Below, in pieces: positions 1 to 10,020 of a stretch of DNA of 48,711 nt. Numbering within the stretch: position 1 is the stretch's first letter; every line of letters begins with the position of its first letter. Source of the stretch: Candidatus Zambryskiibacteriota bacterium (GTDB taxonomy: Bacteria; Patescibacteriota; Minisyncoccia; Phycocordibacterales; WO2-35-19); NCBI GenBank assembly GCA_016932555.1, contig JAFGCQ010000022.1, positions 1-48,711 on the forward strand. The letters are read 5' to 3'. Made by a program: the position numbers and the translations under genes. The notes beneath the pieces were generated by a model. That model was not told the origin of the DNA. It worked only from the letters and a program-made list of their open reading frames with translations, and searched no databases.

Positions 1-549
1 GCTGTCATCGCCTCTATAGTTATATCTTCTACCAATCAATCTAGAGCTAGAGGCAGAGATGCTCATAGAATATCCCAAATTCGCGAGGTTCAGAAAGCTT
101 TGGAGATGTATCATTTAGCTCATGGGCAATATCCAGCAAATCATCTTCCTTTACCTATAAATTTTGGCCCAGAAATACCAGAACAATGGTCTGAGACATT
201 AAAAACTCTTAATAATGAAGGTTTAATTTCCGCCACTTTCGTTAATAAAGGTATCGAATCAATAAAAGAAATAGGGTTTAATTGGATAAATAAAGCATAT
301 GCGGTTGCGATGGCTCCATATTATAAATGCTCTATACAAGACCCTCTTTATAAAACAGCAGATGATTATAAGTATAGTTATGGTTATGTAGCTTCTGCAG
401 ATCAAAAAAATTATAAAATTAGAATCTATATTGAAAACAAAGATAGTATTATTTTCCAAAACTCATTGTCTGGGACTTTTCTAGATGGATCAACTACCGG
501 AAACACTGCCTGTGATAAGGATTTCAATTATTATTGCATTGGAAATTAA
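1..549 (+). CDS. Type II/IV secretion pseudopilin (GspG/PilA-like), 5' truncated by window edge
   Basis: Frame is open from position 1 (AVIASIVISSTNQSRARGRDAHRISQIREVQKALEMYHLAHGQYP), typical post-helix pseudopilin pattern. Confidence 0.75.
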   Translation, partial: AVIASIVISSTNQSRARGRDAHRISQIREVQKALEMYHLAHGQYPANHLPLPINFGPEIPEQWSETLKTLNNEGLISATFVNKGIESIKEIGFNWINKAYAVAMAPYYKCSIQDPLYKTADDYKYSYGYVASADQKNYKIRIYIENKDSIIFQNSLSGTFLDGSTTGNTACDKDFNYYCIGN

Positions 550-582
550 TTTGCAGTTAAAAAAGTTACCCGCCTTCTAAAT

Positions 583-990
583 TTAGGCAAGTTTTTTCTC
601 CAAATGAAGGACTCTGGATTCAAGAAGTTTAAACTCGTCACGAGTTATTTGATTATGTCTAATCAAAGCAACTTCGCCTTTTAATATTTCTAGACTTGAT
701 TCCACTTTATTCAATTTTGATTCTATTTTTTCTAACCTTGTATCTGTTTTATCCAATTTTATATCAATACCATCTAATCTCGTGTCAATACCATCTAATC
801 TTATATCAATACCATCTAATCTCGTGTCAATACCATCTACTCTTTGGATAACACAATCTACTTTATCTCCCACCAAACCTAAACCTTCTCCAAATACCTT
901 AAAATCACTCCTTAAATCTTCCAAAACAACCGTGTATTGATCTCTAGTTTTTGTTTGGGAATCTTTAGTTGTCTTTTCATAATGTGGCAT
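583..990 (-). CDS. Coiled-coil protein with tandem DGIDxRL heptads
   Basis: 135-aa ORF; 7-aa/21-bp tandem repeats (about 5 copies). Confidence 0.65.
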   Translation of the reverse strand: MPHYEKTTKDSQTKTRDQYTVVLEDLRSDFKVFGEGLGLVGDKVDCVIQRVDGIDTRLDGIDIRLDGIDTRLDGIDIKLDKTDTRLEKIESKLNKVESSLEILKGEVALIRHNQITRDEFKLLESRVLHLEKKLA

Positions 991-1016
991 AAGTAGATTA
1001 TATCATAAATAATTTG

Positions 1017-1089
1017 TGCGCGATGAGGGATTCGAACCCCCGACCGCCCCGGTATAAGCGGGATGCTCTACCAACTGAGCTAATCGCGC
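1017..1089 (-). tRNA. tRNA-Ile(UAU)
   Basis: Cloverleaf: acceptor GCGCGAT/ATCGCGC, anticodon stem TCCCG/CGGGG, loop CTTATAC, T-arm GGGGG-TTCGAAT-CCCTC; discriminator A, no encoded CCA. Confidence 0.88.
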
Positions 1090-1127
1090 ATAGCAAAAAT
1101 ATACCACAAAAATAAGCGGTTTAAAAC

Positions 1128-3041
1128 TTAAACCGTTTCTTCTTTTTTCTTTGGAGAAATACCGTTGGTAATAAGTATTGATTCAAATTCATCGCGTTCT
1201 ATGGACTCAGTTTCTATAAGTCTTTTCGCTATAACATCTAGAATTGTCCGGTGTTCGGTAATAATTTTTTCAGCTTTACTTTGTGCTTCTGTCATTATTT
1301 TGGAAACTTCTTCATCAATAGATGAACCAACTTTTTCAGAATATTCTCTTTCATTCACTCCACGACCAAAAAGTGCCTTGCCCTCACTGCTTTCAAGCGC
1401 CACCGGACCTAGAGTGTCTGACATGCCATATTTGGTTACCATATCCCGAGCAAGCGCCGTTGAAACTTGTAAATCGTTTGATGGACCGGTAGTCAAATCA
1501 CCAAAAACTAACTTTTCGGTCACGTAACCTCCCAAAGACATCGCGATATCATCAAGAAATTCATTTTTGGATTGAAGTTTCCTATCTTCAAATGGCAACT
1601 TGAGAGTGTAACCGGCCGCCTTGCCGCGACTGATAATAGATATTTTATGAACTGGGTCAGCATAAGGCAGAATGCTAGCCACTAAAGCGTGACCGGCCTC
1701 ATGGTAGGCGGCAATCTCTTTCTCTTTTTTGGAAAGAATATGACTTCGACGCTCAGGTCCGAGCATAACTTTTTCGATCGAACGAATAAGATCGAATTGG
1801 GAAATCTTTTTATGGTTTTCTCTGGCTGCCAAGATCGCTCCCTCATTCATAAGCGAGTAAAGATCGGCGCCAGAAAAGCCTGGGGTGCGTTCGGCAATAA
1901 TAGTCAAATTAACATCTTCGGCAAACGGCTTCTCTTTAGCATGAATTTTCAGAATTTCCTCTCTATCACTCCGATCAGGCAAGTCAATAGTCACCCGTCT
2001 ATCAAATCTACCCGGACGAAGCAGAGCTGGATCTAAAACATCGGGTCGATTGGTTGCTGCCATAACCACCACTTTTTCATTCGGTTCAAAACCGTCCATC
2101 TCCACCAAAATTTGATTCAGAGTTTGTTCCCTTTCATCATTACCACCACCAAGTCCCCCGCCACGAACACGACCCACTGCATCAATTTCATCCATAAAAA
2201 TAATTGCCGGAGCGGCTTTTTTAGCAACTTGGAAAAGATCGCGCACCCTAGAAGCACCCACTCCCACAAACATCTCCACAAATTCAGAGCCAGAAATTGA
2301 AAAGAAAGACACCTCAGCTTCTCCAGCCACTGCTCGAGCTAAAAGAGTCTTACCAGTACCGGGAGCACCCATTAAGATTATACCTTTGGGAATGCGAGCA
2401 CCGATCTCAAAAAATTTTTTCGGATTTTTCAGGAAATCTACTATTTCAGAGAGTTCTTCCTTAGCCTCCTTACAGCCAGCCACATCTTTGAAAGTCACTT
2501 TTTGCTTCTGATCATCGGGATTAGTTAGTCGCGCTCTAGATTGACCGAAAGAAAAGGCTTGCATACCTGCTCCTTTTACTTGCTTAGCCATAAACCAAAT
2601 GAAAACTGCTATAAAAAGAATGGGAAACAAAATTGGAGAAAGGTTTATTAACCAATATAAAAATCCTCCTTCTTGATTTATGTTTACTTCAACTTTATTC
2701 AACTGTTCTGGAGTAACACCATAAGCAGCTAGGGTTTCAGCTAAACTAATATTTTCTTCCTTTTTGCTAATTTTAATTAAATCATCGACAAAAGTAGCTT
2801 CTATATCTCCGCTTTTTACTGATATTTTTTTGACTTCACCGTTCATTATCGAACCAGCCAACTCGGAAATACTAATTTTTTCCTTTTCATTATTGTCTAT
2901 TAACAAAGAATAAATAGAAATAACAAAAAACAAAACCAGAATGCTGATCAAAAAATTACCGAAAAATGAACCTCTTGGACTTTGGGGTATGTTTTTAAGA
3001 GGTACTTTCTTTGAATTATTTTTTTTGCTCTGCTTGGACAT
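1128..3041 (-). CDS. ftsH: ATP-dependent zinc metalloprotease FtsH
   Basis: Walker [27 protein letters not shown] zinc motif, N-terminal TM helices. Confidence 0.98.
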   Translation of the reverse strand: MSKQSKKNNSKKVPLKNIPQSPRGSFFGNFLISILVLFFVISIYSLLIDNNEKEKISISELAGSIMNGEVKKISVKSGDIEATFVDDLIKISKKEENISLAETLAAYGVTPEQLNKVEVNINQEGGFLYWLINLSPILFPILFIAVFIWFMAKQVKGAGMQAFSFGQSRARLTNPDDQKQKVTFKDVAGCKEAKEELSEIVDFLKNPKKFFEIGARIPKGIILMGAPGTGKTLLARAVAGEAEVSFFSISGSEFVEMFVGVGASRVRDLFQVAKKAAPAIIFMDEIDAVGRVRGGGLGGGNDEREQTLNQILVEMDGFEPNEKVVVMAATNRPDVLDPALLRPGRFDRRVTIDLPDRSDREEILKIHAKEKPFAEDVNLTIIAERTPGFSGADLYSLMNEGAILAARENHKKISQFDLIRSIEKVMLGPERRSHILSKKEKEIAAYHEAGHALVASILPYADPVHKISIISRGKAAGYTLKLPFEDRKLQSKNEFLDDIAMSLGGYVTEKLVFGDLTTGPSNDLQVSTALARDMVTKYGMSDTLGPVALESSEGKALFGRGVNEREYSEKVGSSIDEEVSKIMTEAQSKAEKIITEHRTILDVIAKRLIETESIERDEFESILITNGISPKKKEETV

Positions 3042-3134
3042 AGTACGACTTTGCTCACTACTAATAATTTAAACATCATAGCAGAAAAATGCTATGATTT
3101 AAAGACGAGTTCGACAGAGCTCTTTATATAATAA

Positions 3135-3578
3135 ATGCCATTAATCCAAAATAAAAAAGCATATTTCAATTATGAAATCCTTGAAAAACATGAGGCCGGT
3201 ATTGAGCTTCTGGGTTTTGAAGTTAAATCCCTAAAAAAAGGCCAAGGTTCTTTGGAAGGTGCCCATATAACAGTGCGAGGTAAAGAAGTGTTCATAATAG
3301 GCATGCAAATCCCCCCCTACCAAGTAGCCAATACCCCCAATGATTACAACCCTCTGCGCAACCGCCGCCTGCTTCTGACCAAAAAAGAAATAGAAACCCT
3401 GAGCAAAGTCGAAGGGCAAAGAAGATTGACATTAGTGCCAATTTCGGTGTATAATAAGGGCAGAAAATTAAAAGTAGAAGTTGCCGTAGCCCGCGGTAAA
3501 AAAAAGTTTGATAAAAGAGAAACTATTAAAAAACGGGACACGGAAAGAGAAATAAAAAGATCCTTGAAATATGAATAA
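3135..3578 (+). CDS. smpB: SsrA-binding protein SmpB
   Basis: NKKAYFNYEILEKHEAGIELLGFEVKSLKKGQGSLEGAHI... and C-terminal KKKFDKRETIKKRDTEREI. Confidence 0.97.
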   Translation: MPLIQNKKAYFNYEILEKHEAGIELLGFEVKSLKKGQGSLEGAHITVRGKEVFIIGMQIPPYQVANTPNDYNPLRNRRLLLTKKEIETLSKVEGQRRLTLVPISVYNKGRKLKVEVAVARGKKKFDKRETIKKRDTEREIKRSLKYE

Positions 3579-3696
3579 TTGTTGCTGGTCGTTCGTGCCA
3601 AATTTAGCTAGTCCTCCTTCGCTCCTCATTATACTCGGAGCTTCGGCGGGACACTCAAATTTACAGCTACTCGTTGCGCTTACAGGTAAATTTGGC

Positions 3697-4101
3697 GGGG
3701 ATGATCGGCTTAGACAATAAGATTAATTTGTAAAATGCAAGAGAGAGATGAAGTGACTCTTAAAACCGCTTCAAAAGATAACTGCAAAAAACAGTATCAC
3801 CAAAGCAGTTCGTTCTCCGTATTTTACGGCTAACGATTTTGCTTTCGCTTACGTTAGGACTTAATTTTAAGTTCGCCTAGGCGACGTCAGATTCTCTCAT
3901 GTCTCATAAGAGAACTCTGGTGTAATAAAACTGAGGCTTTGGAAAATAATCGCTTTGCTATTTTCTGAATTTTAGAAGCTAGAGATTTTAAGGTTTTGTT
4001 TATTTTATACTTAAAATCCTCGAAACTCATGAAATAAACTAACTCTTGTAGAAATTTTCCAAATACCTTGTTGCACGCGAGTTCGATTCTCGCCATCTCC
4101 A
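3697..4101 (+). ncRNA. ssrA: tmRNA (ssrA)
   Basis: tRNA-like ends: GGGGATG pairs with CATCTCC, 3' T-arm GCGAGTTCGATTCTCGC; resume-codon context ATAACT-GCA at 3784; adjacent to smpB; 3' CCA not encoded. Confidence 0.85.
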
Positions 4102-4256
4102 CTCGACTCGTCGCGAATTTTTCGCTACGCTCAAAATTCCCTCCTCGCTCGTGGTAAACCACCTTCTCTAATTTAACATTTAGAGTCGAGTGTCCCGAGC
4201 GTAGTCGAGGGACTTCTTGTCTCGAGTGAAATCGAGAGATTTGTTACAATTATTTC

Positions 4257-4538
4257 ATGTATTTCCTTTACATGATCAAAAATTCTTCCAATAAACTTTA
4301 CGTCGGTATTACAGAAAATCCGAACAAGAGACTGACAACACACAATTCCAAAAGAGGTGCCCAGTTCACCAAAAGAACTCCAGATTTTAAAATAGTTTTT
4401 CTTGAAGAACATCTTGATTTACAACAAGCCAGAAAAAGAGAGACTCAAATTAAAAAATGGAGTCGTTCTAAAAAAGAAATGTTAATTGAAAAGTATAAAA
4501 ATAATTTGCCCTTTGGGGCGGCTTTATTTTTTAATTAA
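4257..4538 (+). CDS. GIY-YIG nuclease family protein
   Basis: MYFLYMIKNSSNKLYVGITENPNKRLTTHNSKRGAQFTK. Confidence 0.88.
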   Translation: MYFLYMIKNSSNKLYVGITENPNKRLTTHNSKRGAQFTKRTPDFKIVFLEEHLDLQQARKRETQIKKWSRSKKEMLIEKYKNNLPFGAALFFN

Positions 4539-4582
4539 ATGATGTAATATCCTATTCAGATATTATTCTGGAGGGAATAATC

Positions 4583-4777
4583 ATGAATACAGAAATTATT
4601 GCGGAAATCAAACACCCCAAAAGCGGCGAAATAGTCAGATTCAGGAGGCTTGAACTTAGAGAAAAGATCAGACCTGGTGATATTCTCATTTCCAGACGTT
4701 TTGGATGTATAATCCCTAAATACATAGGGGAACATCGCGTCTTAACTTATGATGTCATCTGGTTAAGACCTGAATAG
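4583..4777 (+). CDS. Small hypothetical protein (64 aa)
   Basis: ORF preceded by GGAGGG SD, followed by a terminator hairpin. Confidence 0.55.
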   Translation: MNTEIIAEIKHPKSGEIVRFRRLELREKIRPGDILISRRFGCIIPKYIGEHRVLTYDVIWLRPE

Positions 4778-4788
4778 TTTTTTACAAG

Positions 4789-4815
4789 AAACGCTGGCTC
4801 CTGCCAGCGTTTTTA
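4789..4815 (+). terminator. Rho-independent terminator
   Basis: ACGCTGGC-TCCT-GCCAGCGT followed by T-run. Confidence 0.85.
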
Positions 4816-4833
4816 ATTAAATAAAGGAAATTT

Positions 4834-5790
4834 TTATTTATTTAAGCAGGTACGGCCATCGACGAGGAGAGATACGGGGTGTTCAATGATTTCCACATTA
4901 TCTCCTTTTATTTTTATTTCCAAAGCCAAACCTGTTGAAACTTCTTCATTCCAATATTGATCAAAAATAAAATTACCTAAAGAATAATAAACTATTGCTT
5001 GCGGTGAGCTTGTCGAATCCGTGTCGCCAAATTGCTCATGAGACTGCACTATATGTGGGTGCGAGCCGATGATAAAGTCAGCACCTGCTTCAGCAAAAAT
5101 TTTGGCAGTATTTTTAACTCGCCAAGGTGGATCTATATATTCATCTCCCCAATGAGCGTAAACAAAAACTGTTCTGCCTGCTGCTTTTTCCTCTTTTATT
5201 TTTTCCGCAGTTTTTTCTATATTTTCTCCGCTACCTGCCTGCGCAGACAGGAATTCGTTATAAGAAATAAAGCTCATCTTCATACCACCAATTTTAGTAC
5301 GGTAGATTGAATCTTTATCGAAATAATCCACACCAGCTTCGATCAGATATTTTTTGGTTGATTCAACTCCTTTTTCGCCAAAATTATTGATATGATTATT
5401 GTCCAAACTCACCAGCTTTATATTATTTTTAGCCAAAAGATTCGCCGTATTGGTCGGAAAAGTAAATGTGTAATTATTAGGAGTTTCCGGTACCGAAAAC
5501 ATACTGACCGAAGCATTTTCGGTTATTGGACCTTCTAAATTACCCACCACCAAATCTGCCCCCTGCAAAAAATCACTCAAAACTATCCCCTTTGAATTCT
5601 TGCAAGAAAAAATATAATCCCCACTTTTTTCATAAACCATTTTCCTAATATGCCGATCAAACATCATATCTCCGACAAACAAAATTTTGGCTTCCTTTTC
5701 CCAAAAAATAGAGCCAGCCAATCCAATTAAAGTAACAATCATTATTACTAGCAATGTTTTTTTGCAATTTTTTGCTTTAGTTTTTTTCAT
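4834..5790 (-). CDS. CapA-family (PgsA-like) metallophosphoesterase-fold protein
   Basis: ILFVGDMMFDRHI, GNLEGPIT, NNHINNFG, YAHWGDEY, GSHPHIVQ, YYSLGNFIFDQ. Confidence 0.9.
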   Translation of the reverse strand: MKKTKAKNCKKTLLVIMIVTLIGLAGSIFWEKEAKILFVGDMMFDRHIRKMVYEKSGDYIFSCKNSKGIVLSDFLQGADLVVGNLEGPITENASVSMFSVPETPNNYTFTFPTNTANLLAKNNIKLVSLDNNHINNFGEKGVESTKKYLIEAGVDYFDKDSIYRTKIGGMKMSFISYNEFLSAQAGSGENIEKTAEKIKEEKAAGRTVFVYAHWGDEYIDPPWRVKNTAKIFAEAGADFIIGSHPHIVQSHEQFGDTDSTSSPQAIVYYSLGNFIFDQYWNEEVSTGLALEIKIKGDNVEIIEHPVSLLVDGRTCLNK

Positions 5791-5791
5791 T

Positions 5792-6760
5792 CTAGAAAAA
5801 TGAGATTAAAGAAAATACAAATATAACATATAAAATAAATAAGAAAATGCCTTCCTTTTTGCTTATAGTATTATGAGTTTTGGAAAAAATAAGAAAGAAC
5901 AAAGCAGCAGCAATCATAAAGAAACGACTGACGACAAGAAATGATTCGCTTTCGATAACAATAGGATGGATTAAAGAAACTATCCCTAAAACCACAGTTG
6001 CTGGGATAACTATTGAACCTAAAAGATTGCCGAGAATCATAAAAGTTTCTCCTCTTCTAGCTGAAGTAATAGAAAAATAAACTTCAGGTAAAGCATTACC
6101 AAAACCTACAATAAGAAGACCGATGAGACTTATTGGTAATTTAAAACTGAAAGCAAAAAAAGAGGATGAACTTACTATACCCTTAGCAGCTATAAAAACT
6201 AAAATAATCCCCAGCAAAGCCTTAAGAGCATTTTTTACTGACTCTTTTAAAATATTTTTCCAAAGTCCTCGCTCATTTTCTTTATAGACTTTTGAAAATC
6301 TTTCTTTTTTAGAAAAAAGCCACCCTACATAAAAAACAAAAAAACAAATAAGGACCACGCCATCAATTCTAGATAAAACCCCATCAATTAAAAGCACTAC
6401 TGGCAAAATTGCTGTAAAAATAGCGAATATTGATGAATTTTTTATGGTTTGACTTTCGATTTGGATTTCTTTTTGAGGAGAAAAAATAATAGCAGCAGCA
6501 ACAGCTAAAGTTAAAGCAGTAAAATTATTACCAAAAATATCACCCAAAGAAAGCTGGGGTATTTCCGCTAACGCCGAAGTGATACCAACAAAAAGATTAG
6601 GTAAAGAAGCAGCAAAAGCCATAACAAAAAAAGCAACCACAAATTCTTTAAGACCTAAAAATCGAGAAAATCTAACCAAACTGCTAATAACTAACTCACC
6701 AGATAAATATAAAACTCCACAAGAAGCTGAAAATATAGCGACATTTATAAACCATTCCAT
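5792..6760 (-). CDS. Na+/Ca2+ antiporter (CaCA) family membrane protein
   Basis: Two alpha-repeat motifs (AASLPNLFVGITSAL, GFGNALPEVYFSITSARRGE). Confidence 0.85.
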   Translation of the reverse strand: MEWFINVAIFSASCGVLYLSGELVISSLVRFSRFLGLKEFVVAFFVMAFAASLPNLFVGITSALAEIPQLSLGDIFGNNFTALTLAVAAAIIFSPQKEIQIESQTIKNSSIFAIFTAILPVVLLIDGVLSRIDGVVLICFFVFYVGWLFSKKERFSKVYKENERGLWKNILKESVKNALKALLGIILVFIAAKGIVSSSSFFAFSFKLPISLIGLLIVGFGNALPEVYFSITSARRGETFMILGNLLGSIVIPATVVLGIVSLIHPIVIESESFLVVSRFFMIAAALFFLIFSKTHNTISKKEGIFLFILYVIFVFSLISFF

Positions 6761-6768
6761 ATTATAAA

Positions 6769-8307
6769 TTAATATTTACTAGTTTTCGGTCTATAAGATA
6801 TCGCCTCTAAGATGTGGTTGGGAGAAATTTCGTCGGAGGAATCGAGGTCAGCAATGGTACGGGCTAGTTTTATGATTTTATGATAGGAGCGAGCGGAGAG
6901 GTCCAGCGCCCGAGCAGATTTGTTGAGCAAATCTTTGACTTCATCAGAAATATTTAAAACTGTAGTGATATCTCGAGCACTCATTTCAGAGTTAGTGTTA
7001 ATTTTACGTCCAGTTTTTTTAAAACGCAGGTCCTGGATATTTCGAGCTCTTATTATCCGAGCTCGAGCTGGTAAACTTTCACTCTTTTCTGCTTTTTGAG
7101 TAAGTTTTTCATGATCAACCCGCGAAACTTCAGTCCAAATATCAATACGATCTATTATTGGTCCTGAGATTTTCTTTTTATATCTTTCGATTTGCATCGG
7201 CGAACAGGTACAGGGCTTACCTTTGATGCCAAAATTACCACAGGGACATGGATTCATGGCCGCTATCAAAATAAAGTGGGCCGGAAATTTAACTGTACCC
7301 TTAGCTCGCGAAACTGAAACTACTCTTTCCTCTAAAGGCTCCCTGAGCGCTTCTATGGCTTTGTTTTCAAACTCTGGGAATTCATCTAAAAATAATACTC
7401 CTTTATGCGCTAAGGTTACTTCGCCCGGCTTGGGATTTGAACCGCCACCTATTATCGCTACATGTGAAGCTGTGTGGTGCGGGCTACGGAAAGGTCTTTC
7501 TGTCACTAAATTGCCATCCAAGCTACCAGCCATGGAATGAATTTCAGTCACCTCCAAAACTTCATCGAAAGATAGCGGCGGTAAGATGCCAGAGAGCGCC
7601 TTGGCTAACATAGTTTTACCAGTACCCGGTGGCCCATAAAGTGCAATATTATGTCCGCCCGCTGCCGCTATTTCAAGAGCCCGTTTAGCCGTTTCTTGAC
7701 CTTTGATATCGGCTAGGTCAAGAATTATTTCTCCAAAATCTTTTATCGCTTTTCTTTTTTCTGGTTTTAATTTCTGATTAATATCAGATTCTCGCATGAT
7801 ATGGTTTATAATTTCACTCAAAGCTCTCACACCATAAATCTCTACACCATCTATCAAAGTCGCTTCTTTAGCATTTTCCAGCGGCAAAAATATTTCTTTA
7901 AAGCCTTTGTTTTTGGCTTCTCTGACAAAGGCCAAAACACCTTTTATTGGCCGGAGTCGACCGTCAAGCGAAAGTTCTCCCAAAAATATTTTATCTTCAG
8001 CATCAAAAATAATGTCGCCCGAAGCTTTAAGATATGAGAGAGCAATAGCTACATCTAGACCAGAGCCTTCTTTTCTAACTTCGGCCGGAGCGAGTGATAT
8101 AACAACTTTGTGATTTTTAGATTTTGGCGATTCAAAACCGGAATTTTTTACTGCCGCGCTAATTCTATCTTTTGCTTCATCTACCGCTTTATCCCCCAAC
8201 CCTACAATAGAAAAAGAATTAAGACCTCGTGAAAGGTCTGCTTCTACATCAACAATATAAGGTTTTAACAAAAAAGCTTGGGCACTGTGAACCTTCGCGT
8301 AACTCAT
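6769..8307 (-). CDS. YifB/ComM-family Mg-chelatase-like AAA+ ATPase (likely start MSYAKVHSAQ)
   Basis: AFLLKPYIVDVEADLSRGLNSFSIVGLGD, GPPGTGKTMLAKAL, CPCGNFG; upstream 26 aa of the ORF look like extension. Confidence 0.95.
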   Translation of the reverse strand: MSYAKVHSAQAFLLKPYIVDVEADLSRGLNSFSIVGLGDKAVDEAKDRISAAVKNSGFESPKSKNHKVVISLAPAEVRKEGSGLDVAIALSYLKASGDIIFDAEDKIFLGELSLDGRLRPIKGVLAFVREAKNKGFKEIFLPLENAKEATLIDGVEIYGVRALSEIINHIMRESDINQKLKPEKRKAIKDFGEIILDLADIKGQETAKRALEIAAAGGHNIALYGPPGTGKTMLAKALSGILPPLSFDEVLEVTEIHSMAGSLDGNLVTERPFRSPHHTASHVAIIGGGSNPKPGEVTLAHKGVLFLDEFPEFENKAIEALREPLEERVVSVSRAKGTVKFPAHFILIAAMNPCPCGNFGIKGKPCTCSPMQIERYKKKISGPIIDRIDIWTEVSRVDHEKLTQKAEKSESLPARARIIRARNIQDLRFKKTGRKINTNSEMSARDITTVLNISDEVKDLLNKSARALDLSARSYHKIIKLARTIADLDSSDEISPNHILEAISYRPKTSKY

Positions 8308-8309
8308 AT

Positions 8310-8678
8310 TTAATTCATATGTTCTTTGCAAGTACGAGCTGCTTGGTTGGCAATAAGGCGCTCTTCCTCTATTGATCCACCACAAACCTCACATTTACCA
8401 TATTCACCTTTATCAATTTTATCCAAAGCGTCTTTAATATCGTTGTATCTGATTTCTAATTCTTTAAGTACTGCTGTATTACTCTCAAATTCTTCAATAT
8501 TATCTGCAATTTCATTAGGATCGGCCGTTTCTTCGTTTTGGAGAGTTGGCTCAGCCTCCCAATCTTTTTCATTATCAGGATTTTTACGACCTAGATCATT
8601 AAGTTCTTTTTCAACTTCAATGAGTTCTTCTTCTAATTTTTCCTTAAAATAATCTATATCTATATCATCTCTATTCAT
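8310..8678 (-). CDS. DksA/TraR C4 zinc-finger family protein
   Basis: ALDKIDKGEYGKCEVCGGSIEEERLIANQAARTCKEH. Confidence 0.88.
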   Translation of the reverse strand: MNRDDIDIDYFKEKLEEELIEVEKELNDLGRKNPDNEKDWEAEPTLQNEETADPNEIADNIEEFESNTAVLKELEIRYNDIKDALDKIDKGEYGKCEVCGGSIEEERLIANQAARTCKEHMN

Positions 8679-8701
8679 ATATCAATTCTAGCACAAAGTC
8701 C

Positions 8702-10006
8702 TCATCTGACAACTGCTCGAGAAGCGTAAGTATCTGTCAAATTTCCTATAATATGAATATTATTAGTTATCAAAATAGTATTTTTATCAAGAAAAGTATA
8801 GACTAATTTAGTTTCTCCTCTACCATTAACTAATCCCCTAGTATCTTTGTTTTTAATAATCACGTCTTTCCAAGCAAAAACTTCTGGATTAATTAAAATA
8901 TCTGCATCTTCGTTTGTATTAATTAATTCATTTTCAATTATTGATCTAGAAATATTATTGGCCTCTGTATCAACTTCAGGCTTAACATTTAAAAACGCTA
9001 AATCTTCAAAAATATATTTTTCCCATTCAATCATAGCTGAAAAAGCCACCCCAAAATCATCAACAGTAAGAATAAGAAACGGATAATTTCTGTTTTCTTT
9101 GGAAAAAATGCCAATATTATAATTATCTTGCAAAGTTCTAATTAAACCAACTGGTAGAGAAAGGTTCAGAAAACTGAATAATTGTTCTGCCGTTTTTAAA
9201 GAAACGCCACTGGAATCTGAAATTTTCACCAAATTAACTCCGTTTTCAGTTGCTAATTTATTTAAACCCACTCCCAAACTGTCTTCAGTTACATTAGCTA
9301 GAGTTGTTATGTTGTTGTAAGGTATGATTGAAACTTCTATAGACAAGTCAGTGGTCGGTTTTGTATTCAGAAAGTTTAAGACATATAACACTGTCAATAC
9401 TCCTCCAGTTACTAAAAGTAGGCTGGAAATTAAAATAATAATATTGGTATAAAGATTTTTTTTATTTTTACCGGGTAATTTTATTTTTTTGCTTTCCTCT
9501 TCAATTTTTTTCTTTATTTTTGCTTCTTCTTCTAGAATTTTTTCTTGTTCTATTCTATGCTTTTCTTCCATTTCTTTACGTTCCTGAACTCTTTTTTCTA
9601 TTTCTTTTATTTTCTCTTCTTCAATTTTTTTATTTTCTTGCTCATTTTCTTCTTCTATTTGCTTTCTTTGTATTTCTTGCATTTCTTGCTGTTCTCTGGC
9701 AATTTTTTCTTCTTCTTTTTTTCTCTGTTCTTCAATTTCTCTTTGTTTTTTATTAATCTCTTTTTCCTCTTTTTTCATCTGTTCTTTTATTCTTTCTTGT
9801 TCCTGGGTTTTTTCTTCTCTCTCTTGCTGCCGTTTTTTTTCTTTAACAGTAATAGACATTACTGATTCATTTTTTTGTTTTATAAAATCAGAAACATCTC
9901 CGCGATAAGTTCGCAGAGAAGGTATCTTAACTTTATTATGTAAAGCTTTTATAACTCTACCAAATTTACTTGAAGAATTTTGAGAATTATTACTTTCGGG
10001 ATCCAT
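8702..10006 (-). CDS. Hypothetical membrane protein with long E/K-rich coiled coil and one TM helix
   Basis: 434-aa ORF; low-complexity KE region then NIIILISSLLLVTGGVLTVLYVL. Confidence 0.75.
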   Translation of the reverse strand: MDPESNNSQNSSSKFGRVIKALHNKVKIPSLRTYRGDVSDFIKQKNESVMSITVKEKKRQQEREEKTQEQERIKEQMKKEEKEINKKQREIEEQRKKEEEKIAREQQEMQEIQRKQIEEENEQENKKIEEEKIKEIEKRVQERKEMEEKHRIEQEKILEEEAKIKKKIEEESKKIKLPGKNKKNLYTNIIILISSLLLVTGGVLTVLYVLNFLNTKPTTDLSIEVSIIPYNNITTLANVTEDSLGVGLNKLATENGVNLVKISDSSGVSLKTAEQLFSFLNLSLPVGLIRTLQDNYNIGIFSKENRNYPFLILTVDDFGVAFSAMIEWEKYIFEDLAFLNVKPEVDTEANNISRSIIENELINTNEDADILINPEVFAWKDVIIKNKDTRGLVNGRGETKLVYTFLDKNTILITNNIHIIGNLTDTYASRAVVR

Positions 10007-10020
10007 GTAAATATTTTACC

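Noticed and set aside
9520-9865. F/L-rich plus-strand ORFs opposite the coiled-coil gene
   Set aside because: Antisense of an E/K-rich coding region, a known artefact.
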